In this document: in pieces, positions 34,808-42,911 of the stretch
Numbering within the stretch: position 1 is the stretch's first letter
Layout of the letters: the number at the start of each line of letters is the position of its first letter
DNA from: Nocardioides pocheonensis
GTDB taxonomy: Bacteria > Actinomycetota > Actinomycetes > Propionibacteriales > Nocardioidaceae
Reading direction: 5' to 3'
NCBI RefSeq assembly: GCF_003725535.1
Contig: NZ_RJSF01000005.1
Coordinates: 62,001-126,000 of the forward strand
Length of the DNA stretch: 64,000 nt
Made by a program: the position numbers and the translations under genes
The notes under the pieces: model-generated
Database searches by the model: none
Seen by the model: only the letters and a program-made list of their open reading frames with translations
What the model was told of the DNA's origin: nothing

Positions 34808-35827
34808 TCAGCGGCGTCGCTCGGGCGTCGCGCTGGTTCCCCGCACCACCAGGCGCGGCGGCACGACCGTGTCGACCGGAGGTTCGTCCCAGCCGCCGGC
34901 GCGCCGGACCGCCAGGTCGAGCGCAGCACCGGCGAGCCGCCGTGAGTCCTGCGCGATCGTGGTCAGGGAGATGGACGAGAGCCCGGCGATACGGCTGTCG
35001 TCGTACCCGACGAGGGAGAGGGAGCGGGGCACGGCGACACCGTCCTGCCGAGCCGCGGAGAGCAGGCCCGCCGCGCAGTGGTCGTTGAACGCGACCACGC
35101 CGGTCGGCCGCGACCGGCCCGAGAGCACGTCGGCCGCTGCGCGCTCGCCGTCCTCCTCCGTGAGCCCTCCAGGAATCACACGCACCTGGGCGGAGAGGCC
35201 GGCCGACTCCATGGCCTTCCGATAGCCGCGACGGCGCTCTGCGGCGCCCGGAGCGCGCCGACCGTCCACGTGCACGACGGCGCGGTGGCCCAGCCCGACC
35301 AGGTGCTCCACCGCGATCCGGGCACCGTGCTCGTCGTCGGTGCGCACCACATCGCAGGACGGCGCCCGGAGGTCCCGCGCCAGCACGACGACCGGCACCT
35401 GGGACGCGAGTGCGTCGAGGTCCTTGCGCTGCATCGTCGGGCCGACCAGCAGGAGTGCTTCGCACCGGAACTCCAGCAGCGACTGCACCGCGGTCCGCTC
35501 GGTTCGAGTCGGCGCCGTTGCCCCGAGCGCCAGGTCGAACTCGGTGCGCTCCACGCCCTGGTAGAACCGCTCGACGAGCTCGGTGTGGAACTCGTGGTGC
35601 AGCCCGAAGACGACGCCGAGGGTGCGACTCCGACTGCTCCCCAGCAGCCGCGCACGCCGGTCGGGGCTGTAACCGAGCTCGGCGGCGGCCCGCATCACCC
35701 GCTCGCGGTTCTCCGCGCTCGCACCGACCACCCCTCGGAACACGATCGAGACGAGGGCTCGCGAGACGCCGGCGCGCTCGGCGACGTCGGCCATGGTGAC
35801 CGCCGAGCTGCGGCTCTCTCCTGCCAT
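34808..35827 (-). CDS. LacI-family transcriptional repressor
   Basis: 339-aa repressor. The HTH and hinge are VTMADVAERAGVSRALVSIV, then RVMRAAAELGYSPDRRARLL. The periplasmic-binding-like domain follows (LGVVFGLHHEFHTELVERFY, VVAFNDHCAAGLLSAARQDG, SLVGYDDSRIAGLSSISLTT). ATG 35827 is preferred to GTG 35830: AGGAGG lies at 4 nt from the ATG and too close to the GTG. It diverges from iolG2/hyi, and its target operators lie in that gap. Confidence 0.93.
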   Translation of the reverse strand: MAGESRSSAVTMADVAERAGVSRALVSIVFRGVVGASAENRERVMRAAAELGYSPDRRARLLGSSRSRTLGVVFGLHHEFHTELVERFYQGVERTEFDLALGATAPTRTERTAVQSLLEFRCEALLLVGPTMQRKDLDALASQVPVVVLARDLRAPSCDVVRTDDEHGARIAVEHLVGLGHRAVVHVDGRRAPGAAERRRGYRKAMESAGLSAQVRVIPGGLTEEDGERAAADVLSGRSRPTGVVAFNDHCAAGLLSAARQDGVAVPRSLSLVGYDDSRIAGLSSISLTTIAQDSRRLAGAALDLAVRRAGGWDEPPVDTVVPPRLVVRGTSATPERRR

Positions 35828-35861
35828 CACGCCTCCTCGAGACCCGTTCCTGTCGCTGATC

Positions 35862-35925
35862 CTAGATCGCTCTAGCCGAAACCCTTGACCGGCGACGCCG
35901 CGTGATCGAGACTAGAGCGCTCTAG
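35862..35925. promoter_or_regulatory. Twin LacI-type operators, 50 bp apart
   Basis: CTAGATCGCTCTAG (35862-35875) and the perfect palindrome CTAGAGCGCTCTAG (35912-35925) are two copies of one 14-bp site, with start positions exactly 50 bp apart, or nearly five helical turns. They lie in the divergent gap: one next to the lacI start, the other just upstream of the iolG2 ribosome-binding site. This spacing suits looping by a LacI tetramer or cooperative binding. Confidence 0.8.
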
Positions 35926-35945
35926 CCCTTGAAGGAGACCGGCGC

Positions 35946-36983
35946 ATGTCCCACACCCACGCCCCGCGACTCGACCCGGTGCAGATCGGCCTGATCGGTG
36001 CCGGCAGGATCGGCACGTCGCACGCGACCTTGCTCGCGGAGCGAGTGCCGGGCGCCCGGCTGGTGGCCGTCGCAGACCCCCGGCCCGAGGCAGCGGCCGC
36101 ACTCGCCGCGAAGGTCGGCGCGCGTGCTGCGACCGAACCGTCGGAGGTCTTCGGCGACCCCGACATCGAGGCCGTCGTGATCACGGCTTCGTCGGTGGCT
36201 CACGCCGAGCTCGTCACGGCCGCGGCGGCCGCCGGGAAGGCGGTGTTCTGCGAGAAGCCGATGGGCATGACGCTCGAGGAGATCGACCGCGGGGTCGAAG
36301 CAGCATCGAGGGCCGGCGTACCGCTTCAGGTCGGCTTCAACCGGAGGTTCTCCGCGGACTTCGCCGCCGCGCGCCGGCTGATCGACGACGGCGCGATCGG
36401 CACTCCGCACCTGATGCGTTCGGTCACCCGTGACCCGGGGCTCGCCGATCCCGCGGGGGTGCCGCCGTGGACGATCTTCACCCAGACGCTGATCCACGAC
36501 TTCGACACCCTGCTCTGGCTCAACCCGGGCGCGGAGCCGGTCAGCGTCTACGCGACCGCGGACGCCCTGGTGGCGCCCGCCTTCAAGGACGCCGGCCTCC
36601 TCGACACCGCGGTCGTCGTGATCACCTTCGACAACGGCGCACGTGCTGTCGCGGAGGCCAGCTTCTCGGCGACGTACGGGTACGACGTGCGCGGTGAGGT
36701 CTTCGGCTCACGGGGGATGGTCTCGATGGGTGGCGGCCCCCGCTCTGCGCTCGTGCTGTCCACGGCGTCGGGTCGCGCGATCGAGACGGTGCGCGGCGAC
36801 GTCGAGCTGTTCGCCGACGCCTACGCCGCGGAGCTCGCCGAGTTCGCCGAGGCGGTGCGGGCAGGCCGGACGCCCGCAGTGACCGGAGCGGACGCCCGCC
36901 GCGCACTCGCGGTCGCTCTGGCGGCCATCGCGTCGGTCGAGTCCGGCGTGCCCGTCGACGTCGCCACCGGAGCCGTCCGATGA
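35946..36983 (+). CDS. Inositol 2-dehydrogenase-like Gfo/Idh/MocA oxidoreductase (second copy)
   Basis: 345-aa NAD-dependent oxidoreductase. VQIGLIGAGRIGTSHATLLA is the nucleotide motif, CEKPMGMTLEEIDRGVEAAS contains the catalytic Lys, and VGFNRRFSADFAAARRLIDD and TQTLIHDFDTLLWLNPGAEP supply the substrate-site Asp/His region. It resembles IolG proteins of inositol pathways as much as the copy at 20405-21406. It is separate from the main operon, controlled by LacI operators and coupled by ATGA to an isomerase-like gene. It may act on another polyol or isomer. Confidence 0.88.
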   Translation: MSHTHAPRLDPVQIGLIGAGRIGTSHATLLAERVPGARLVAVADPRPEAAAALAAKVGARAATEPSEVFGDPDIEAVVITASSVAHAELVTAAAAAGKAVFCEKPMGMTLEEIDRGVEAASRAGVPLQVGFNRRFSADFAAARRLIDDGAIGTPHLMRSVTRDPGLADPAGVPPWTIFTQTLIHDFDTLLWLNPGAEPVSVYATADALVAPAFKDAGLLDTAVVVITFDNGARAVAEASFSATYGYDVRGEVFGSRGMVSMGGGPRSALVLSTASGRAIETVRGDVELFADAYAAELAEFAEAVRAGRTPAVTGADARRALAVALAAIASVESGVPVDVATGAVR

Positions 36984-37765
36984 GCACCCCGTTCACGCTC
37001 GCGGTCTGCGCCGAGATGGTCTTCCTGGAGAAGCCGGTCGAGGAGCGTGCTCGCCTGATCCATGACCTCGGTTTCGCCGTCGAGATCTGGGACTGGACGC
37101 GCAAGGACCTCGACGCGCTCGCGGCGACCGGAGCAACGTTCACCTCGATGACCGGATACGTCCACGGGAGCCTGGCCGACCCGGACGGAGCCGACGCGCT
37201 CCTGCGCACCGCCGAAGAGTCGGTCGCAGCGGCCGCGAAGCTCGGCCGGCCCAACCTCAACCTGCACGGCACCGGCCTCGACGACCGCGGCCTGCCGGTC
37301 GTGCCGGTCGAGACGGTCACCGGCGCGATGTGGCTCATCGCGGAGAAGACGCTGTCGCGGATCGCCGCGCTCGGCCAGCGCGAAGGCGTGGTGTTCTGCC
37401 TGGAGAACCTGAACACCGCCGTCGACCACCCGGGCACACCGTTCGCCAGGGCCGCCGACACTCGCACCCTGGTCGCCGCCGTCGACAGCCCGCACCTGCG
37501 GATGAACCTCGACCTCTACCACGCCCAGATCGGCGAGGGGAACCTCATCGACCTGGTGCACGAGAGCCTGCCGTGGGTCGGCGAGATCCAGGTGGCCGAC
37601 GTCCCCGGCCGGTGCGAGCCGGGCACCGGCGAGGTCAGCTACCCGGCCGTCGCGCGAGCGCTGGCAGAAGCCGGGTACGACGGTGTCGTCGGCCTCGAGG
37701 CATGGGCCTCGGGCGACGACGAGACCGCGCTCTCGCGGTTCCGCGAGGCGTTCTCGACCACGTAG
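36980..37765 (+). CDS. Hydroxypyruvate-isomerase/IolI-like TIM-barrel protein
   Basis: 261-aa xylose-isomerase-like barrel. FTLAVCAEMVFLEKPVEERA starts the barrel, GVVFCLENLNTAVDHPGTPF and LRMNLDLYHAQIGEGNLID carry metal-ligand Glu and Asp/His, and WVGEIQVADVPGRCEPGTGE and GVVGLEAWASGDDETALSRF end it with the final Glu. This fits hydroxypyruvate isomerases and inosose isomerases. It overlaps the upstream dehydrogenase by ATGA, and the pair is probably the module controlled by LacI. Function in a polyol pathway is inferred. Confidence 0.85.
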   Translation: MSTPFTLAVCAEMVFLEKPVEERARLIHDLGFAVEIWDWTRKDLDALAATGATFTSMTGYVHGSLADPDGADALLRTAEESVAAAAKLGRPNLNLHGTGLDDRGLPVVPVETVTGAMWLIAEKTLSRIAALGQREGVVFCLENLNTAVDHPGTPFARAADTRTLVAAVDSPHLRMNLDLYHAQIGEGNLIDLVHESLPWVGEIQVADVPGRCEPGTGEVSYPAVARALAEAGYDGVVGLEAWASGDDETALSRFREAFSTT

Positions 37766-37833
37766 CGCTGCGGGACGTTCCGCCACCCCGACCCAGCCGC
37801 TCGGGCGACCGACACCACCGGCGGTCCCGGTCG

Positions 37834-40158
37834 TCAGGTGCCGCCGTGGGCGTTGAACCACACCGCGAGCTGGCTGCGGGTGCTGAACCCGGTCTTGGCC
37901 AGCATGTTCTGCACGTGCGTCTCGGCGGTCCGCTGCGAGATCACCAGCCGGGCCGCGATGTCGCGGTTGCTCAGCCCTTCGGCGACGAGTGCGGCGACGT
38001 CGCGCTCCCGTCGGGTGAGGCCGAACTGGTCGCGGGTGGCCGGTGCGGCCGCAGCAGCCGCATCGGGGGGTTCGCCGAGCACCTGTGCCGCAGCCTCCTC
38101 CGGTGGCTGCTCCTGCCCGGCGCGATAGAGCGCCTCGAACTCGGTGTCACCGAGGGTCTGCCTGCACCGGGTCTTCGCGTCCTCGACCAGGTCGACCCAG
38201 ACCGGGGTCTGGAGCATCGACCCGCCGGCGTCGGCCCAGTACTGGTCCGCGGTGCCGAGCAGCCCGGCCGCCTGGCGGTCGTCACGCCCCACCAGCAGCA
38301 GGCCCGCGATGTTCAGTCCCACGGCGCACGCGTGCAGGTCGGGCACGAGCCGGCACACGCGCAGGCCCTCCACGGCGTTCGCAGCGGCACCAGCCGTGTC
38401 GCCGTTCGCCCAGGACACGAGGGCGGCCATGATCCTCACGACGCCCTGCCACCAGTGGTCTCCGGCCGCGCGGCACAGCTCGATCGACTCGGCGAAGAGC
38501 GCGTCCGCGGCCTTCGCGTCGCCGCTCATCCCACGCCCGTAACCCAGCACGTACGTCGCGTACGCGAGCTCCTCGCCGCCCAGTCCGCGCTCGCGACACC
38601 GGGTGACGGCCTCCTCCATGGCCGGCAGGGCCTCCGGGTCGCCGTACGGGAACAGCATCATCCCGACGTTGTCCAACGCGCGGGGAAGCCGTTCGGGGTC
38701 CTCGGAGCGGGTGATCTCGAGCGCCTCGCGGGCGACCTCGTCGCCGCCCGCGGGCGCGCCGATCGTCGCCATCACGATGGCGAGCGCGGACAAGGCCCGC
38801 GCACGCTCACGGGTGGGTTCGCGTCCGACGGCAAGCACGCGCACCAGCCACGAGCGCCCCTCGCGCAGAGCCGCCGTCGTGCCCCAGAACCAGCAGAGTG
38901 CGCCGGCCATGCGCAGGCCGGTCCTGATGTGCTCAGGATGCTCGTGGGCGAACGCGAGCGCAGCCCGGACGTCGGGCAGCTCTGCCTTCATCCGGGTCAG
39001 CCACTCGGCCTGGTGGGGACCGAACCACTCGGTCTCGAACTGGCAGGCCAGGTCGGCGTACCAGGCCAGGTGGCGCGTCCTGAGCTGGTCCTCGTCGGGG
39101 CCGTTGCCCAGGCTGTCGCACTCGCGCAACCGGTCGAGTCCGTAGCCCCGCAGGGTTTCGAGCAGCCGGAATCGCGTGCTCCCGCCCTGCGCCTGCACCG
39201 ACAGGATCGACTTGTCCACGAGACCACGCATCGCCTCGACGACGTCGAGCCGGGTGAACACGTCGTCGGCGCAGACCTCCTCGGCGTCGTTGAGGTCGAA
39301 GTCGCCGGCGAAGACGGAGAGCCGTTGCCACAGCTGGCGCTCGAGCTTGTCGCACAGCTCGTAGCTCCACTCGACCGCCGCGCGCAGGGTGCGGTGACGC
39401 GCGACCGCCGTCCCGCGGCGCGAGGTGAGGATCCGGAACCGGTCGTCGAGACGGGCGGCGAGCTCGGACGGCGACATCACCCGCAGCTGTGCGGCAGCGA
39501 GCTCCAGCGCGAGCGGGATGCCGTCGAGACGACGGCAGATCTCCACCACGGTCGGGAGGTCCGAGGTTCCGACGGCGAACCCCGGAACGGCGGCGGCGGC
39601 GCGCTCGACGAAGAGCGCGATCGCGGGGCTCACCTCGACGGCTCCGGGCGGGTCGTCGTCCGCCGGCAGCGGCAGCGGCTCGACGCGGTACGTGATCTCC
39701 CCGGGTACGCCCAGCACCTCGCGGCTCGTCGCCAGCACGTGCAGTCCGGGTGCTCCGCGCAGGAGGCCTTCCAGCAGGTCGGTGACCGACTCGGCGAGGT
39801 GGCCGCAGTTGTCCACCACCAGGAGCATCTCGCGCCCGGCGACGAAGTCGCGGAGGGCGGCCTCGGCGTCGCGCCCGGCGTGCTCCGGGACGTCCAGGCT
39901 GCCGGCGACGGCCTCGGCCACGTATCCGAGGTCGGCCACCTCGTCGAGGTCGACGAGGGCGACGCCGTCGCGGAACGTGCGGCCGTGCAGCCCGGCCACG
40001 CGGCGGGCCAGCCGGCTCTTGCCGACGCCGGCCGTGCCGGTGAGGGTCACCAGACGCGACTCGGCGACGAGACGGCGCACGTCCGACAGCTCATCTCGCC
40101 TTCCGACAAATGAGCTCAGCTCCGCCGGTATGGATCCCGGGACCCGCCTTCCCGCCAC
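37834..40158 (-). CDS. LuxR-family regulator with N-terminal STAND/AAA ATPase domain
   Basis: 774-aa regulator. Residues about 15-350 form an NTPase: FVGRRDELSDVRRL, Walker A LTGTAGVGKSRLARRVAGLH, Walker B EMLLVVDNCGHL and SREVLGVPGEITYRVEPLPL. A helical middle follows, with an AfsR/TPR-like arrangement (about 360-690). The C-terminal LuxR HTH is at about 708-765: LTRRERDVAALVAEGLSNRD, then IAARLVISQRTAETHVQNML. The start codon is GTG 40158. Such proteins are ligand-gated activators; the regulon is unknown. Between it and the upstream epoxide hydrolase gene lies a hairpin. Confidence 0.92.
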   Translation of the reverse strand: MAGRRVPGSIPAELSSFVGRRDELSDVRRLVAESRLVTLTGTAGVGKSRLARRVAGLHGRTFRDGVALVDLDEVADLGYVAEAVAGSLDVPEHAGRDAEAALRDFVAGREMLLVVDNCGHLAESVTDLLEGLLRGAPGLHVLATSREVLGVPGEITYRVEPLPLPADDDPPGAVEVSPAIALFVERAAAAVPGFAVGTSDLPTVVEICRRLDGIPLALELAAAQLRVMSPSELAARLDDRFRILTSRRGTAVARHRTLRAAVEWSYELCDKLERQLWQRLSVFAGDFDLNDAEEVCADDVFTRLDVVEAMRGLVDKSILSVQAQGGSTRFRLLETLRGYGLDRLRECDSLGNGPDEDQLRTRHLAWYADLACQFETEWFGPHQAEWLTRMKAELPDVRAALAFAHEHPEHIRTGLRMAGALCWFWGTTAALREGRSWLVRVLAVGREPTRERARALSALAIVMATIGAPAGGDEVAREALEITRSEDPERLPRALDNVGMMLFPYGDPEALPAMEEAVTRCRERGLGGEELAYATYVLGYGRGMSGDAKAADALFAESIELCRAAGDHWWQGVVRIMAALVSWANGDTAGAAANAVEGLRVCRLVPDLHACAVGLNIAGLLLVGRDDRQAAGLLGTADQYWADAGGSMLQTPVWVDLVEDAKTRCRQTLGDTEFEALYRAGQEQPPEEAAAQVLGEPPDAAAAAAPATRDQFGLTRRERDVAALVAEGLSNRDIAARLVISQRTAETHVQNMLAKTGFSTRSQLAVWFNAHGGT

Positions 40159-40179
40159 ATCCCGACGCTACTCCCTGAT

Positions 40180-40221
40180 CCGGGTGCCCGACCCGCAAAC
40201 CGCTGCGGCTCGGGCACCCGG
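40180..40221 (-). terminator. 12-bp inverted repeat between epoxide hydrolase and LuxR genes
   Basis: CCGGGTGCCCGA (40180-40191) and TCGGGCACCCGG (40210-40221) form a perfect 12-bp stem with an 18-nt loop, 27 bp after the epoxide hydrolase stop on the minus strand. It is likely a terminator for that gene; alternatively, being 22 bp upstream of the luxR start, it could be a regulator site. Confidence 0.6.
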
Positions 40222-40247
40222 ACGAGACCAGTGCGTGCACAGAGGTG

Positions 40248-41372
40248 TCAGGCGAAGAACACCCGCAGGTCGTCCACGATCGCCTCGGGGTTCTCCAGGG
40301 CGGCGAAGTGCCCACCCCGCTCGTGCTCCGACCAGTGCTGGATGTTCGCGTTGTCGCGCTCGGCCAGCGACCGGATCGTCTGGAAGTCGTCGCGGAACAC
40401 CGCGACCCCGAGGCGCCCCGTGCTCACGACGGGCTCCCGCTGGGCCCGGGCCTCCTCGTAGTGGAACCGGACCGAGCTCGCGGCCGTGTTCGTCAGCCAG
40501 TACAGGGAGACCTGCTCCAGCACCTGCTCGGGCGCCACCAGGGAGGTGCCGTTGCCGAAGCTCTCGAACAGCTCGGAGTAGGCGAGCTGGCCGACCGGGC
40601 TGTCGGAGAGACCGGCCGCGACGGTCTGCGGCCGCGAGCCGTTCATCGCGTTGTAGCCGCCCACCTTCTGGAACCACTGCATGTGCTCCAGCGCGGCGTA
40701 CTCCTTCGGACCGAAGCCCTCGAACTCCGCCGGGTCGCCGGAGGGGAAGGAGAACAGCTGCAGCACGTGCGCGCCCAGGAAGCCCTCCGGGTCGAGGATC
40801 GCCAGCTCGCGGCCGATCATCGCGCCGCCGTCCGAGCCGTGCACGCCGTACGACGCGTAGCCGAGCCGGCGCATCAGGGCGTCGTACGCCCGCGCAACCC
40901 GCTCCATCGTCCAGCCGCCGTCGACCACCGGGGTCGAGAAGCCGAAGCCGGGCATCGAGGGGATCACCACGTGGAAGGCGTCCTCCGCGCGGCCGCCGTG
41001 GGCCACCGGGTCGGTGAGCGGGCCGATCATCGGCAGGAACTCCAGGAACGAGCCCGGGTAGGTGTGGGCGAGCAGGAGTGCCCGCGCCCCCGGCTCGGCC
41101 GACGGCACGTGCACGAAGTGGATCGTCTGGCCGTCGATCTCGGTGAGGTAGTTGGGGTGGGCGTTGATCCGCTCCTCGACGTCGCGCCAGTCGAGGCCCT
41201 TCCAGCGCTCGACCATGTCGCGCAGGTACGCCTCGGGGGTGCCGTAGTCCCAGGAGTCGCCGGGCGCGGCCGGGGCGAAGCGGGTGCGTTCGAGCCGGCT
41301 GCGGAGGTCGTCCAGCTCGGCCTGCGGGACCTCGACGGTGAACGGGCTGATGGTGGCGTCGGTGGTGGTCAT
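40248..41372 (-). CDS. Epoxide hydrolase, N-terminal EHN family
   Basis: 374-aa alpha/beta-hydrolase-fold enzyme with the epoxide hydrolase N-terminal extension (FTVEVPQAELDDLRSRLERT). The oxyanion region is AHTYPGSFLEFLPM, the nucleophile motif SYGVHGSDGGAMIGRELAIL has the Asp, and the C-terminal GGHFAALENPEAIVDDLRVF contains the catalytic His. ATG 41372 has a normal RBS (GAGGAG, about 7 nt upstream). It diverges from the WYL regulator, which probably controls it. Confidence 0.93.
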   Translation of the reverse strand: MTTTDATISPFTVEVPQAELDDLRSRLERTRFAPAAPGDSWDYGTPEAYLRDMVERWKGLDWRDVEERINAHPNYLTEIDGQTIHFVHVPSAEPGARALLLAHTYPGSFLEFLPMIGPLTDPVAHGGRAEDAFHVVIPSMPGFGFSTPVVDGGWTMERVARAYDALMRRLGYASYGVHGSDGGAMIGRELAILDPEGFLGAHVLQLFSFPSGDPAEFEGFGPKEYAALEHMQWFQKVGGYNAMNGSRPQTVAAGLSDSPVGQLAYSELFESFGNGTSLVAPEQVLEQVSLYWLTNTAASSVRFHYEEARAQREPVVSTGRLGVAVFRDDFQTIRSLAERDNANIQHWSEHERGGHFAALENPEAIVDDLRVFFA

Positions 41373-41439
41373 GGGGTTCTCCTCTGTCCTCGGAAGGTGT
41401 CGGCCGGGTTCGACCTCGTGACCACGACGTTAGGTACTA

Positions 41440-41462
41440 TTCCGGAAGAATAAGTTCCGGAT
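41440..41462. promoter_or_regulatory. Direct repeat of TTCCGGA in the epoxide hydrolase/WYL control region
   Basis: TTCCGGAA (41440-41447) and TTCCGGAT (41455-41462) lie 15 bp apart, in the same orientation, in an AT-richer stretch just upstream of the WYL gene's ribosome-binding site. The spacing, about one and a half helical turns, suits a dimeric regulator site. A weak but plausible call. Confidence 0.4.
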
Positions 41463-41484
41463 TTTTCGAGTGAGGAGGACGAGT

Positions 41485-42444
41485 TTGCGCGAGACCTCGG
41501 CCCGCACCCTCTCCCTCCTCTCCCTGCTGCAGACGCGCTCGGACTGGTCCGGCTCCAACCTGGCCGAGCGGCTCGGCGTCTCGGACCGCACCATCCGCAA
41601 CGACATGTCCCGGCTGCGCGAGCTCGGCTACCCCGTCGACGCCGTCCGCGGCCCGGGCGGTCGCTACCGGCTCGGCGTCGGGGCGAAGCTGCCGCCGCTG
41701 CTGCTCGACGACGAGGAGGCGGTCGCGGTGGCGGTCGGCCTGCGCGCGGCGACCGGCATCGCGGGCGTCGAGGAGACCAGTGCCCGGGCGCTGGCCAAGC
41801 TGGAGCAGGTGCTGCCCGACCGGTTGCGCCGCAAGCTGCGTGCCCTCGTGCGGGCGACGACGTCGGGGCCGGTCAACACCGACAGCAACGTCGAGGACCC
41901 TGCGATCGACCCTGGCGTCCTCGAGGCGATCTCCCTGGCGATCCGCGACCACGACGGCCTCCGCTGCGACTACCAGGACGCGCCGCTGGAGATCGAGCCG
42001 TACCACCTGGTCGCGTGGCAGCGCCGCTGGTACCTCGTCGCGCGCGAGCCCCGTGGGGACACGTGGGCGCCGTACCGGGTCGACTGGCTGCGCGTGAAGA
42101 CGCCCGGGGGCCGGCGGTTCACGCCCGTCGACTTCCCGGGCGACCTCACCGAGTTCGTGGTGCGCGAGGTGGCCCGCACCGGCTGGGCGGTGCACGCCCG
42201 CATCCGCGTCGACGCGCCCGCCGGGGAGGTGGTCGACCGGATCAACCCCGCCGTCGGCACCGTCGAGCCGCTCCCTGACGGCGGCAGCGTCCTCGTCACG
42301 GGCGGCGACAGCCTCGAGGTCGTCGCGGTCTGGATCTCCATGCTCGGCCTCCCGTTCCACGTCAGCGAGCCGCCGGAGCTCGTCGAGCACGTCCGCGACC
42401 TGGCGCAGCGGTACGCCGCCGCGCTGCCCGATCCGCTGGCCTAG
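41485..42444 (+). CDS. YafY/WYL-domain transcriptional regulator
   Basis: 319-aa regulator. Residues 1-60 hold a winged helix (LSLLSLLQTRSDWSGSNLAE, RLGVSDRTIRNDMSRLRELG), followed by a short linker and the WYL domain (YHLVAWQRRWYLVAREPRGD, APYRVDWLRV) and a WCX-like C-terminus. A TTG start at 41485 is chosen: AGGAGG lies 6 nt upstream; the in-frame GTG at 41470 would overlap that site. WYL proteins sense ligands through the WYL fold. It diverges from an epoxide hydrolase gene, a common arrangement. Confidence 0.9.
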   Translation: MRETSARTLSLLSLLQTRSDWSGSNLAERLGVSDRTIRNDMSRLRELGYPVDAVRGPGGRYRLGVGAKLPPLLLDDEEAVAVAVGLRAATGIAGVEETSARALAKLEQVLPDRLRRKLRALVRATTSGPVNTDSNVEDPAIDPGVLEAISLAIRDHDGLRCDYQDAPLEIEPYHLVAWQRRWYLVAREPRGDTWAPYRVDWLRVKTPGGRRFTPVDFPGDLTEFVVREVARTGWAVHARIRVDAPAGEVVDRINPAVGTVEPLPDGGSVLVTGGDSLEVVAVWISMLGLPFHVSEPPELVEHVRDLAQRYAAALPDPLA

Positions 42445-42482
42445 CCTCGGGGAGACCGCAGCCCAGCAGAAAGGTCCTCCTC

Positions 42483-42902
42483 ATGGCCGACCCCGCCGAC
42501 AACCCCCGCCAGGTGCTGCAGATGCGGCTGGTCGTCCAGGTCGACGACTACGACGAGGCGCTGCGCTTCTACCGTGACGTGCTCGGCGCGCGCGAGGAGC
42601 TGCAGATCCACGGTGATCAGGGCGAGAAGGTCACGATCCTCGACGTCGGCCGCGCGACCCTGGAGCTGTCGAACCGGGCGCAGGTCGAGATGATCGACCG
42701 GGTCGAGGTGGGACGACCGGTCAGCCCACGACTGCGCGTAGCCTTCGAGGTCGCCGACGCCGCCGCGGCCACCGACCGGCTCGTCGCCGGTGGCGCCGAG
42801 CTCGTCGCTCCGCCGACCGTGACGCCGTGGAACTCCCTGAACGCGCGCCTCGAAGCGCCCGCGGACCTCCAGCTCACACTGTTCGAGGAGCTCGAGTCCT
42901 GA
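42483..42902 (+). CDS. VOC-superfamily (glyoxalase/dioxygenase fold) protein
   Basis: 139-aa single-domain VOC protein. MRLVVQVDDYDEALRFYRDV starts the fold, and VTILDVGRATLELSNRAQVEM and LRVAFEVADAAAATDRLVAG are the paired halves. Function cannot be assigned; relatives range from metal-dependent lyases to resistance proteins. It follows the WYL gene by 38 bp, so the two may be co-transcribed, and ends 9 bp from the convergent pobA. Confidence 0.87.
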   Translation: MADPADNPRQVLQMRLVVQVDDYDEALRFYRDVLGAREELQIHGDQGEKVTILDVGRATLELSNRAQVEMIDRVEVGRPVSPRLRVAFEVADAAAATDRLVAGGAELVAPPTVTPWNSLNARLEAPADLQLTLFEELES

Positions 42903-42911
42903 CGGTGTCGG

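Noticed and set aside
37766-37833. Possible terminator between the convergent isomerase-like and LuxR genes
   Set aside because: GC-rich, but no convincing inverted repeat could be written out.
37330-40113. Long plus-strand frame opposite the LuxR/AAA gene
   Set aside because: Antisense shadow; the minus-strand protein has a full set of Walker and HTH motifs.
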